A stretch of DNA of 64,000 nucleotides from Dichetophora obliterata (Eukaryota; Arthropoda; Insecta; Diptera; Sciomyzidae). Below, piece after piece: positions 10,226 through 21,523 of this stretch. The notes beneath the pieces are model-generated. The model worked only from the letters and a program-made list of their open reading frames with translations, was not told the DNA's origin and searched no databases. The stretch lies in assembly GCA_963920525.1 (NCBI GenBank), contig OY986435.1, forward strand, positions 275,550,848-275,614,847, read 5' to 3'. A program made the position numbers and the translations under genes. Position 1 is the stretch's first letter. Every line of letters begins with the position of its first letter.

Positions 10226-11082
10226 GGTTAAAAATTTTTGAAATGATTGTGTTATTAATTAGAGGTTTTTCGTCGATTTTTTAATTTTTGGTAACGTTAC
10301 AATATCTAAACACCTCCCCCCTCTACCGTTACTTATCGTAGTACATTTCAAAACCCCACCTCCCCCCTCCTAAATTGGTAACGTAGTTTATGGACGACCC
10401 CTAAGCCCCTTAGACTTTTCTATTTGGGGTATAATGCTGAGCAAATTAACGAACATAAACACATGACGGTAGATAAACTTAAGCGATGATCAATGAAAAT
10501 ATCAGATTAAACCAGATGCGTGCCCGCATGCTCGTCTTTCACAATTTGTTTTAAATTTTTTAAAAAAATTAATGGTAAAAGATTCGAATTTAATGATGAA
10601 GATTTATAAAGAATGCTTAAAATAAAAAAAAAATAATTTTTGCTTAATAAAGTTTACACAGTGCTTTTAATTGATGGCATAAAACAAGTGCGACAGTTAT
10701 TTTGAATCACGCTGTACACTATGAATTTTGATTGGAATAAATTTAAAAACGATTTTCTTTAGTATTTACTATTTTCTCTTTATTTTGGACAAATTTTAAA
10801 CAAGTCTTCTTAAAAGAATTCATGAAATCTTTGAACCTTTAAAAGCGGAGCGGGTATGGGAGACCCCAAAAATTCATGGTAAAAAACATTTTTTTTGTGT
10901 TAAGCGATATTTGTTACCTTTATTTTATTACAAAATGTATTTTTAAACAAGAATTTATAATCTTATTGCATTTAAAAGATTTTAAAGACAGCATACATCT
11001 CTATTTAAAACAAGTTATATGTAATATTAAGAGCGAACAGTGATTAATTAATATCACACATAATTATACAATATGCTTAATT

Positions 11083-11660
11083 TTACTCATTATCATTAAA
11101 AGTTATATTTTCACTTTCCTCATCAAAAAGCTCTTTTGCTTCAATCAGATAGCTTTGTGGTGATTTTTTATTAAAACCAAGGCTTGAAAGTACTGGATCT
11201 GAATTGAGCGGAAAGGTATGCAAAAAATCTGAATTGCAAGCAGATCTTGAAAATTTTCTCGTGTTGCGAAGTCTGAAGAATCGAAATAGTTTGCGATTGG
11301 CCTCTTGCGCAACCTCGGATAACTGACCTATGGGTATTATCGCTTTTTTAACTATATCCGCACTGTGCATTAATATTTTATATACAGTAACAGGCATGTA
11401 GTACCATTCATAAAGTTCAACGTATAATTTTGCTGTTTCTAAGCAAGAATTTTTGAATTTTGTGATATTTATTTTAAGAGCGATGCTATGATCTGAAATA
11501 TATTAAAAATTTTACGCATTAATGTAAAACAAAATAATTCATATATGTATACATTAAAAATGTTTACCCGTAATATAACATAAATTCGTTTAATAAATTT
11601 TCGTCTACTCCAGTGATTTCTGAACTTTTCTTGTAACTAGTAAAAAATTTGCAAGCAGTG
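11083..11660 (-). pseudogene. C-terminal part of an RNase H-fold transposase (hAT/Transib-like), with intron
   Basis: The minus strand encodes ALKINITKFKNSCLETAKLY, VELYEWYYMPVTVYKILMHS, then PIGQLSEVAQEANRKLFRFF and RNTRKFSRSACNSDFLH, ending in an acidic tail at 11083. A likely intron (about 11569-11493; donor G/GTAAAC, acceptor TTTCAG) separates an upstream exon containing DENLLNEFMLYYG. The pattern G-x2-SE-x3-E-x2-NK-x-FR-x2-R resembles the neighbourhood of the catalytic glutamate in RAG1/Transib. I know this sequence type from uncharacterised arthropod transposon proteins, but the family name is inference. The N-terminal and central parts of what looks like the same family are at 24647-26751. 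No terminal repeats were found here. Confidence 0.6.
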
Positions 11661-14377
11661 TTACCGTTATGACTTTTACCAAAGCCTTACAATACCACGT
11701 CTTTTAACAAACCTTAAAAAATTTATTTTCGTCGGCAGCCAAGTTTGGTGGTTGATTCAATTGCTTTTATAATAATCTTTACATTTTGGTTATTACACAA
11801 GCAGAAAAAATTTTTAACTGGAAACATTATATGAGATGATATTAATGTATGTATTTAAAAACCAAAAAAGAATATGGCAATATTGACTTTTTTTTTATTT
11901 TGATGATTTGATAGACGTCACCTACTTCTGCCACCTTAATAAATACATCTTGCTTGCACTGAACTTTTAAAACATATTTCATATAAATTATTGACGGTTA
12001 CAGATATATTGACGGTTTATTGGCAGATCACTTTTAAGTGAATTTCATACCCTTTATCTGTATTGTACCAGTCTATGCAGTTTTTACTGGAATTCTTGAC
12101 GATATTTGCATCGTGTCTATAATATATCTCAAGAACCAGACATCTCAGATAAATAAACAGTATACCAAACAGCATTAAAACTGTCTACACTTATTTAGTA
12201 CAGTAAATTTACATCACGTTACTAGTATGGATGCTATGCCGCAATCAAAGAGCCGGGTCACGGAGCCGGGCCGGAATGGGTAAAAAATATATGTATCCCA
12301 AAATAGTTTTTTTATCCATTCGCAAGTTTTTATCGCTAATCAAAATGAATCAGATCCTATAGTTAAGCTGTAATAGGCAAACTTTCTGAGAAATGCTATA
12401 AAAACCCAAGGAATACAATTTTGATAGTGAAATTCTCAGAATTTCCTACTATCATTATTTGTAATCTAATCTTGATCCTGGCCAACCCTGACCATTTTTT
12501 TATTTTTCAAATTTAAGAATTTATTTCAATTTTTAATTTGTGTTTCTTTTTGCAATAACGGGATAGCAAAAAACTTAAAAAAAATATCCGGTTTAAAAGT
12601 TTATAGTATGCCCTTTCATAAAATATAGAGATCTGTTCAATCAATCAGTTTAACAAAATGTTATAGGACTTTAAAAAAAAGACTATATTTTTTTATTACA
12701 AAATATCAACTTTGAGGCTCTACAAAAACAAAAGTACGCACTTAAAAGTAAAAAACTGCCGAATTCTAATAGCCCAAATATATTTCTATCGAAATGTATC
12801 AAAATATTATAATAATTTGCAAGTTGCACATTTTTCTGGATGTCCAACCCTTTGTATGGGATCACCCCACCGTGCACTAGAAACTTAAAAAAATACATTT
12901 GGCTATATGTTTAACATTATTACGCTGAAATTAAAAACTCGAAATATTTCTTATTTCCAAATTATTTTAAAAATTTTTATTTTTTGGGTGAAGCGTGAGT
13001 TTTCTAGAGGTAAAACACAAAAATTCATCGACAAAATGGCCTGTATTGTAAAATTTTAGTGTATACTCATTTGCAATTTAATTTCATATATTTTTATTAC
13101 ATTCCAATTTGTCTTTGACTTTTACAATACACTCCAAAAAATTATCACTGGTTTAATGAAAATTATATTAAGGAATCGTGTATGCAAAACATTTTACAAC
13201 TTTTTAAGAACTTATTTTTTCAATCGGAAATATTTGTCATAAGTACTCCTACCTTGTTAAAAAATCTGTCATTATAACAAAAAATAACTTCAATGAAATA
13301 ATATTTTTGTTACATTTACGTTATTTTACCTGAATTGTATCGTAAGAATAACACAATAAACACTTTTTTGGATGTTTTCGATGCAACTTAACTAACAAAA
13401 TATTTATAACATTATTATTATAACACATTTTTCGCCTATTTGCAACCTAAGTTGCTACCAAAATAACCGTAAAATATCTGTTTTTTCAGTTGTAATTACG
13501 TTAAAATTACAAATTATATCTGTATTGGCGACTCTTTTTTGTGCTATCTAGATGAATGACAATCTTGATCACATATTTATTTAGTTGGAAATGAGTGTTC
13601 ACAGATTCTCGAGCAGGAGGGTGGCTGAATATATGTCAGCTACCACGTAAATAGCAATTTGAAAATCAAATGTTTTTATTGTTTTTAAAAGTTGAAATGC
13701 GAGAGGCGATACTGCGGTATTGGTAAAGTCGGTTGCGATGTCTTAAGCTTCAATAACAGCATCCTGTAGATTTTGAAAAGTATTTATGGATTCATGTCTT
13801 ACAACCCTTCTAGTTGGAAATAATTTTTTATTTTTTCTTTACTTATTTTATTTATTATATGAAAAATAACAATAAATTATTATATTACAATCGAATTGTC
13901 AATTGAGTCTTTCAATTGAATTGATTCTCGGCCACACACTGTATAAACTTAATTGAACAATTTTCTTTCAACTGTCACATATATATTATTAGTTTAGAAT
14001 CAATGTGATTTTATGGTATTTTTTTAATTTATGCCCTGTTTAGGTAAAACAAACGATACGTCTATTTCACGAACGCATCGTCCAACAGGCGGCAATCAGC
14101 TGTTTTGGATCCATGTATGAAGAATGTCAGACACAAACGAACACAGCTGACTCAGTAACGAACGAAGACGTAACTTCAGTATAAAGTTGGGTCTTTTTAA
14201 GCAAAAAAGTCCGAACGAAACGTCACAATTTGACGAGAGCAAAATTATTATCGTTCTGAATATGGAAGCTGCTACTAACAGATTTGGAGCTAGTAGAGCA
14301 AAAGCAGATGAAAAATGGAACACCATCTGCTAAAGTAAACTTCTACGGTCCTCCTCAAAGAAGTGCACACAATCTCT
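11660..14377. other. AT-rich, no gene recognised
   Basis: Long stretch without a convincing coding frame. Frames at 12683-12898 and 14096-14326 lack motifs. A short ATG frame at 14262 (MEAATNRFGASRAKADEKWN) is too short to call. Confidence 0.35.
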
Positions 14378-15582
14378 TTAACCCTTTCATGCCCGAACTA
14401 AAATGGGTGGGACAACACATTTTTTGAGGTCATATATGTGCTAGTCTTAACTCAAATAAGAACTGACAAAAATTTTAAAGTCCTTGGTGCCCGGGCTCGT
14501 TAGTTATAGGATGTTGCTTATGTGCACCGTTGGGCAGTTATTTTTTTTACTCTCTCACTTTTATTTATTTACATTGTGCACTCGGTTTTACATTTAAACA
14601 ATTATATAAATGTTTTCAAGCACTTTTTTGTATAAACACTTTTTTTGCGAAACGGTCCTGATCTTGATTTCGACCATTTTATTCTACGGAGAACGGCTAC
14701 TGAATTAGCACGTGCAAAGCTTTCAATAGAACAAATAGGTGTTTCTGAACCATATTAACCCCTAAAGCCCTTTGTCTACGTGTAAATGTTGACATATGTG
14801 TGAGTTAACAACTGTGATCGGTTTGTTTTGACCAGAGCTGGGCGATAAGGATAACGATTATTTACGATTACGATTGCAACAATTGTAATTTTGACAGCAT
14901 CTAGTTATTAGTCTTGAAAGTATGCAGACGTAATTTCCTTAGAGTTCTTAAAAAGCGTGAAAATTTTTGTCAAAAAGTTTTTTTTCTTAATTTAAAAACA
15001 ATAGTGTTTGGGATAAAAATTTCATTAGATTTTAAAAGTGAGTAGATTTAAAATGTGCTTTTGTTCAATATCTTTATCTTTTTTAGTTTCAAGGTTTTAC
15101 GAAAGCACGAGATCATTGCTATAACTGGAATTACGATTTTTTTTCTTCTCCCAGAAGATCGGCTCGCTCAATCTTGACCTTTATCACAGCATCAGTATCT
15201 AAATCACTAAGGGCCTCCATATCTCGTCCTTCGATGATAATGCGCATTAAATCTTCCACATCCCGAATGTTACCCAAACCAAACTTTTTGCCAACATTTG
15301 AAATAAGCACAACTAATTATTCCAACCCACACACATATGTTTAGCATCATGTTTTACAATATTTTTAATCCTTAATTTTATGCACAAGTTGATATTGTTA
15401 GTATTTTTTAAAATAATAACACATAAACAAAAACTAATGAATAAATATTAGAGCAAATGCATTAAACAACTAGCTGATCTGTTGAAAGTCTGAATACGGC
15501 TACAAAAAATATAAAAACAACACAGGAGAAATATGACGAAATCATGCTGCACATATGTGTAGGCAGGGCCCGAAAGGGTTAA
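14378..15582. mobile_element. piggyBac-type element, TTAA-flanked (about 1.2 kb)
   Basis: The sequence is bounded by TTAA on both sides, and the ends form inverted repeats starting CCCTTTC (left CCCTTTCATGCCCG, right complement CCCTTTCGGGCCC). TTAA target sites with CCC-starting ends are the signature of piggyBac elements. The interior is mostly non-coding, with one short open segment on the minus strand near 15.2 kb, so this is a deletion derivative. Confidence 0.7.
15133..15312 (-). pseudogene. short open segment of the piggyBac-type element
   Basis: An uninterrupted minus-strand frame of nearly 60 codons reads LISNVGKKFGLGNIRDVEDL, MRIIIEGRDMEALSDLDTD, AVIKVKIERADLLGEE. It is preceded by a possible AG acceptor and has no good ATG. 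Acidic segments of the form ALSDLDTD are common near the N-terminus of piggyBac transposases, so it may be a remnant first coding exon. The identification depends mainly on the flanking ends. Confidence 0.4.
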
Positions 15583-15659
15583 ACGAAAAAAATTATTAAT
15601 CTAAAATATAAAAAAATTTAAAAACACAAAACAAAAGCATAATAAAAAGTTAACGCTGT

Positions 15660-16091
15660 GTCTCCACGAGCAATATTGAGATCAAGGAAATATTGCTTGA
15701 TCTGGCAATTTTTCGATGGTGGGCAAAGTATTGCCGCAATGTGTAATGGCGTCGAAGGAGAGACGTATTAATATTAAAACTTTCAAGGCTCTAAAAAACT
15801 TTTAAAGTTGTGTAGAATGCTTTCATACAATTTATTACTCATTTTCCACAAACATTCTTGTATAATAAATAAGTTTATTCATTTCATAGGTTTATTTTTC
15901 TCCAATCTTCATTTGTCGCCATTTTTATTGCTCCAACAGCAATATTCTATGAAAGGCAATATTGCTCTTTAATCGTTTGGCAATATTGCCGGACATATTT
16001 CTTTGATGGCAATTTAGCGTCTCCACGGGCAATATTGATAAAATTGACATTCTGGCAATATTTCATTGCTGGATATATTGCCCGTGGAGAC
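15660..16091. mobile_element. 432-bp foldback element, CAATATTG-rich (TSD GCTGT)
   Basis: Ends are inverted repeats with the core GTCTCCACG(A/G)GCAATAT, flanked by GCTGT on both sides (15655-15659, 16092-16096). Inside the right end is a second hairpin (16017-16091) built from the same end sequence facing itself. The palindrome GGCAATATTGC recurs through the interior. No coding capacity. Confidence 0.75.
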
Positions 16092-16119
16092 GCTGTGTAA
16101 AAGTGATACCTACTCTTAA

Positions 16120-16655
16120 AATATTTGAATAAAAAACAATCACATTCAAATATATACAGAGAACAAAGAAAAATTATCATTCTTCGACCTCACAGGTCAC
16201 TGAGTTGAAGTGCTGCATTACCCGTGGTTTTTTTTTTAATCGTCTTTACCTTGGTTGGAAATTTTTATCAATATGTCAGGTCTTGTCTATAAAAAATTGT
16301 GAAATTAGATACAGCAGTATTCAATATTATTTTTTACAAATGAAATTGACTCTCGGGTCTGTATTTTAACCGCTGTGGACTCCAATTTGCAAATTTTTTC
16401 CGATTTGGCAAACAAACGTTTATCCGGAGCAGATGAACTGAGAAAACATAAAATTAAATCAATTTAATAGAAAGAGTCATCAAAATCAACGCCATATGTT
16501 TGAAAATCTATGCTCTGTGGACAAGTTAATTTTGGTTTGCACTTCTCAAACTTACTCTTAAAAGTAAGTATGTTAATATACAAGTATAGAATTTTTGTAA
16601 GTATTTGAAGATGAAAATATATATGATACTTACAAAGTAAGTATAGTTCGTTGAT
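16120..16655. mobile_element. partial copy of the hAT-like element of 22.6-24.1 kb
   Basis: Three blocks align in order with the element at 22571-24092: the stretch around TATACAGAGA-CAAAGAAAA (16150/22995), the GTATTCAATATTATTTTTTA block with GACTC and AGTCTGTATTT (16315/23850), and the right end rich in AGTAAGTAT ending GTAAGTATAGTT-GTTG-TTA (16630/24070). The left part is missing. Confidence 0.65.
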
Positions 16656-16659
16656 TACG

Positions 16660-19070
16660 CATACGACACGATGAAAGGCAAGTTTTAAAAGATTATTTTG
16701 GATTTGTCACGCAAGCCACTTAACACTTTATTTCACAACGCAAAGCGCAACTCTGCACAAAAATATTAAAGTATCACCTGAACGATGAAGAATTCAAAGC
16801 ATTCAATTGGCAATTCTGAGCAAACAAACCTGAACTGAACGTTGAGTTAAATAGATTTTATGACATTAAATCGATTTTGTATCGTTTGCAGTAGAGCTGC
16901 GTCTGCACTAACAGCAAAAGCATGAGGCAAGAGTTGGAGCACGGAGCTGGTGCTGGTGCAGTGCTACTTCCTTTGGTATTTCATCGTTTACAGTGGTGCC
17001 AACCCATCACGCTCCACTTAGAATGAATAAAATAAGCAATATTATTTAATGTTATTTAATGTGGTTAGCAGGAAAAGCTGAATGAGGAGCAGCAGCAGAA
17101 GGAATCAAGAAAACGATTCAAAGAATGAACGCATCAACGATATGTTCAACTATTCGACAGCGATCTAGTGGCACAGTTGAGCAGAGGCAGCGATGGTATA
17201 GTTCAGGCACGTAGTTCAGTGGGTGGTTTTTGGGTTTTAAACCATTGGAATCATAGTAAATACAAAAACATAACAAATACTATTAAGACTATTAAGACTA
17301 TTAAGATTTAAAGCAAAACATGATGATTTTTAAAAGAAACTTTAAAACATAATGATAATATTTTTAAAAAAAAATCATTTAGTGTCTTAAAATGCATTTT
17401 CTAATCTATAGTACCAAAACCGTAGCCTTTCTAAAACAAAATTTCAAAAAATCGTTTGTGTAATAAAACATTTTTTCGAGTAATAGAGTTCGTGCTCTAG
17501 TGGAGAGGTCAACTTATTTGATTATTGAAGCACAGCCGCGAATAACGTTTTAAGCTACAAAAAGTAAATTAATCACAAAACGTAAAAAAACGTTTTAAAT
17601 ACAGCAGACAACTTCTGCATACTTGTTTTTGGAATTGATTTTGGAAAAACTTAGGTAAATAAAGTATTTTAGTAAAAAAAATTGTTTAATAATAATATTT
17701 GGTTAGTAAATTACGTATTATTAATGTTTAAAATGGAAAAACGTTACATATCCAAAACCCATTGGTTGTAAAAACGTTATTCCACGTTGCAAAGCAGAAC
17801 GTGCGATGGCTTTTAAAACGTTAGTCGTGCAATTAAAGCATACCCATATAAAAAGACTTGTTTGATTGGATCCTTTTCGTAAAATGAAATGTAAATAAAA
17901 GAGTTTTTATTTATAAAAAAAACTTATAACAAAAACCAAAACTCATTTGAAGAACTTAAAAGATAATATTTGAAGACCTTCAACAAAATATGTTTGTTTG
18001 CTTTTAATCACAAACTTTATATTTTTTTTTACTTTAACTGGAAATCGATTTATACAACTTACTTTTCAGGCAAATATAAAGCCATTGTAAAAAGATCCTT
18101 TTTCTTTTCATCACTTACTTGGCTTCGTAAGAACCCATTGGTTTTTTTCAAAAAACCGACATCGTATAATTTGCCAAGTTTTGAGTTTTTATGGAGTTAC
18201 CTCGCTAAATTCGAAATGTATTTTTCTCGCACTACAAAATTCTTATTTTTAGAGAAAAATTTATCGGAAATGAATATTTTTTCTCTATTGTAGATTAACA
18301 ATTCATTATGCGAAATATTTTCTTCAATAAAAACAAATCCTTTTTCAAAAATAAAAAGTCTTCTGCTCTAAAAACAATATATTTTTCTTATATTGAATTA
18401 GGAAAATATAAAGCGTGACAGCAATGCATGATGTTGTAAAAGAAAGTCTTGCAAGTCTTCAAAGGTACTTTTTTTATTTAACATAGCTACACAAAGCGAT
18501 GTTATTTATTGCCACTGGTTCTACTTTTGATGGATTTATAAAATCGTTTTCAGAAGAAATTTCTGAAATGTGTATAAGCGGTTGCACAGATAAAATAAAT
18601 TTTTAATCTTAATTGCAGATATACTTCTCTGTTTTAGAGAAAAAATGTACGCACTGAAGAAATCTGTTATACCAATATTAAGAAAATATTTATGTCTTTC
18701 GAAGAAAGTAAGAAACTATAAACGCAATTTAAAGAAAAAATTTATTAAAATTAAATAAATATTTCTCTGTTTTCGGGAAAAATTGACAAAATAATGAAAA
18801 CGGTTTAAGCTGTTATAAAGACATATGTTTGTGTTAAAGAAAAGGTGTCTATATTGACGAGAAAATATTTCTCTTTTTCATGGAAGCTTTTTATCATTTT
18901 AAGGGAATTTGTGGGAATCACATTTAGATAAAAGTAGTGTCCGACCGAATATTCCGTTTCTGTTTCGGTTACGGCCACTTTCGGCTCTTTTTGTCAGTTT
19001 CGGATAGTTTCGGCTATTCGTATTCAATATGACCATATTGAGGTCGTATTTTAAATTTTGAATTATGAAC
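16660..19070. other. AT-rich, no gene recognised
   Basis: Contains a 9-bp TATTAAGAC microrepeat (three units, about 17281) and, from 18230 to 18890, scattered facing copies of TTTTTCTC and GAGAAAAAT. The frame at 17970-18293 is AT-driven and motif-free. Confidence 0.35.
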
Positions 19071-19146
19071 GCTTTAAAAGAGGACACAATCCCAAAAATT
19101 GGATTTGGGATTATGACCGCTTATTAAGCGCTTATTGTCTTTAAAT

Positions 19147-20118
19147 AAGTGTCGGGCAGCTTTGCACACTTGAAATTGTGTTTGTGCAGTAAAATATGTA
19201 TTCATCTCACCTACAGAACTATCGAAGCTTAAGTGTTCAAGCGAATGTCAAGCAGATAAGATCTGCGCTTGCATGTTCCTTGAATATATTATACTATATC
19301 TGTATAGATAAGCAATAATAGCTTAAGTCGATTTAAGACAGAACTGAGTTATTGATATAGTTGTGTTTCACGTATATATCATGATAAACACACAAAATCT
19401 GCAACTACTAGCATGACCTTAGCCAAAGATATGACGCAAAAACAAAAGGCCCTTTCATATTACTTATTTGGCGATTGAAAACTTTAAAGCAAGATTTCTG
19501 GAAACTTTGAAATAAGACTTAAGCTGATATAACGTAAGATTACACTGTATAAAATTTTATGTACGCAAAATTTTTGGAAGTATATATGAAAAATATTTTA
19601 AATTTAAAAAAATAACGGCATGGCGCGGCATCAAAGACGTACAATTAAAAAAATTATGCATTACAAGGCATAACTATAATTTGCATGGCCAATACAAGGT
19701 GCATGCGATGGAGAAATTAATAATTTATTAAAAAGCGGCATGTCCACATATCATATCATATAGTTATCAGTTCCAAGTACTTATAATGAAAGCATCTTAC
19801 GCTGTCAGTTTGACCTTGGCAAATCACAATAAGCAACATAAGCACAATTAAAAAAAAACATATTTGTTTTTTACTATTATCCGTCTGCTTATCTGTATTT
19901 CACATTATCCGTCTGTCGGTCTGCTTCCTTTTGACATTCCGGCCACTACTTATTTAATTTAGCAATACAAATCCGAGCAAAAAAATATTCCATAATGCCT
20001 AGTAAGATTTCTGCAAAGAGCGCTTAAGCACTACTTTGTTTTCAGTGTGAGCTTTAAAGCGCTCATTAATACATACTCAAGATGAGAAAGTATAGGTGTG
20101 CAAAGCTGCCCGACACTG
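19147..20118. mobile_element. 972-bp hAT-type MITE (TSD CTTTAAAT)
   Basis: Terminal repeats of about 23 bp start CAGTGTCGGGCAGCTTTGCA at the right end; the left copy has A for the first C. Identical 8-bp CTTTAAAT flanks lie at 19139-19146 and 20119-20126. CAGNG ends with 8-bp duplications are diagnostic for hAT elements. No transposase remains. Confidence 0.85.
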
Positions 20119-20975
20119 CTTTAAATAGACGGCCTTCGGCCGTTGCTTAGGGATTACAAACCTCAGTTAGTCCAACGGGCAATTTTTAATTTTTTTTTTC
20201 TTGGTTATTTTTATTTGAAAATTATGAATAAACTGAAATACAGGGTGCGGAGAACGTTTGAAATACGATTGTTCTCAGTTATCGTTCTACTCATATAAAA
20301 TTGTTCTCGCAAATTATCATGAAAGAATGGGGAGCTCTCTGCTGGCGTCGTATTTTTTATCTCTGAAAAATTTGTCAGTTTCAAATTTATTCGATCGAAT
20401 TTTTGACAAAAAAATAATAAGCAACGAGCATTCGTTTTTAATTTTTCATAAAAATTAATCGTTCAAAGAAAAATTCAGGAACGTTCGTTTCCTAAAAAAA
20501 GTTATGTTCCGACTATCAGCATCCACATCGTCTAGCGAGGATTTTTTTCAGTTATGTATGCGTCATCGAGTTTGGTATGTATTGTTTCTTTCTTGTATAC
20601 GTTTTTATTTTTGCATTATCGCGAAAAAATTGTTGCGAATGCGTAGCATCGAGCACTGTTTGAGCTGCTGTTTAATTAACATTTTTCCGTACAAGGGCAA
20701 TTCATTTTATCATAAAAAACAAAAAAAAAATTGATTTGACCTTGCAGATGTTATCACCATTCCGTACAAGGGCGAATAATTTTGTCATTATATCTGTGTC
20801 GATAAGCAATAATAGCTTAATTTCGACTTACGACAGATCTAAGTTATTGATGTAGCAGTATTCTACGCATATAGCACTATAAACACACAAAATCTAGATC
20901 TTTTAACATGACCAAAAACAAAGTTATGACACAATAACATAAGACTCTTCCATTTAACTTATATGGCGATTGAAT
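19295..20975. repeat. direct repeat pair, about 185 bp, at 19295-19480 and 20789-20975
   Basis: Both copies share TATATCTGT, GATAAGCAATAATAGCTTAA, AGTTATTGAT, AAACACACAAAATCT and TATGGCGATTGAA-type blocks in the same order. One copy lies inside the hAT MITE and the other outside it but within the outer element. A shorter match (ATATCTGTGTCGA) occurs at about 39723. Confidence 0.7.
20230..20500. repeat. dispersed repeat, inverted partner at about 24265-24450
   Basis: Reverse-complementing this segment gives blocks shared with 24265-24450: AACGAACGTTC, a TGAATTTTT-type stretch, AAAAATTCG-TCGAA, ACAAATTT-TCAG-GATAAA and CGACGC-AGCAGAG. The element class is unknown. Confidence 0.55.
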
Positions 20976-21154
20976 ATATGAAAACCTGCTTATTAAGCGG
21001 TCATAATACTAAATACAATTTTTGGGACTATGTCCTCTTTTTGAACGAAAAAATTTGTAAGAAAAGCATGTTAAATAGCACTTATAGTATTTTTTAACGA
21101 TTGTGGGATGTGGTGATTCTCATGTTATTTTGTGAGAAAAATCTCTCGCGTGGG

Positions 21155-21430
21155 TAAAAAAATACCTCAAAACACCACAAAATACCTCAAATTACTACAA
21201 AATACCACAACACTTCAAAATAACTCAAAACCCCTCAAATTACTTCAACGTGGTAAAAATACGAATTAAGGGAACGTTGCGTTAATTGAATTGTTCAAAT
21301 GACTGACTGCACTTGTTTGTGGTGGTTTGTATGTATCTATTTTGTTTTTGCTTTTTTGAGGTATTGTGGGATTTTGTGTTAATTTTGAGGTATTTTGTGG
21401 TAATTTGAGGTATTTTGGGAGTGTGGTAAT
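21155..21430. repeat. foldback made of AATACCTCAA-type microrepeats
   Basis: The left arm (21155-21245) is a string of variants of AAAATACCTCAAA and ACCACAAAATA. The right arm (21355-21430) is the complementary string (TTTGAGGTATTTTGTGGTAA). They could pair into a long imperfect hairpin with a loop of about 100 nt. Confidence 0.75.
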
Positions 21431-21523
21431 CTTGAGAATTAAATGCGAGAAAAAGGCAATTTTGGTGGTAATTCCATCTTGTGACACTGCCCCTATCATG
21501 AATAATTTGTAGCCCTTAATCTC

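Larger units (their letters stand above)
9187..10401. mobile_element. 1215-bp TIR element with C2H2 exon, copy 1 (TSD TAA)
   Basis: Ends are perfect inverted repeats of about 24 bp beginning GGGGTCGTCCATAAACTACG. The element is flanked by TAA on both sides (9184-9186, 10402-10404). A 3-bp TWA duplication is the hallmark of PIF/Harbinger transposons, so membership there is the leading inference. Runs of C/G and repeated GTTAC/GTAAC motifs lie just inside each end. It carries two divergent frames (9610-9990 minus, 10021-10225 plus) that are conserved in the second copy at 60039-61051, where the whole unit lies in the opposite orientation. No DDE transposase is visible, so it is probably non-autonomous. 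Confidence 0.85.
8731..10640 (+). pseudogene. maT-type (DD37D) Tc1/mariner transposase, split by an insertion
   Basis: The left part (8731-9183) encodes IIFSDEKLLFLQASHNSKND, with the first catalytic D, then VSSIMVWG, and near 9070 FQQDSFPAQKAKIVQRWC, with the second D. The reading frame enters SSSPDL and is cut at 9184 by the TIR element. It resumes at 10402 with SPLDFSIWG. With the insert and one TAA removed the motif reads SPDLSPLDFSIWG, and the spacing from second to third acidic residue counts to 37, which is the DD37D (maT) arrangement. The family cuts and pastes elements at TA sites. Frameshifts and stops on both sides mean the gene was probably dead before or soon after the insertion. 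The N-terminal DNA-binding part is not readable. Confidence 0.8.
19075..21047. mobile_element. outer inverted-repeat element enclosing the hAT MITE
   Basis: Inverted arms of about 56 bp at 19075-19130 and 20989-21047 share AAGAGGACA, TCCCAAAAATTG and ATTATGACCGCTTA with few differences. The DNA between contains the 972-bp hAT MITE and a direct-repeat partner of its interior. No coding sequence and no clear target duplication were seen; the class is unknown. Confidence 0.6.

Noticed and set aside
13120..13560. Possible MITE with CACTCCAAAAAA and TTTTTTGG ends
   Set aside because: The inverted match is only a few bases in A/T runs and the interior shows no supporting structure.
14262..14334. 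Short ATG frame MEAATNRFGASRAKADEKWN as a gene start
   Set aside because: Ends after 23 codons; no donor site or homology recognised.
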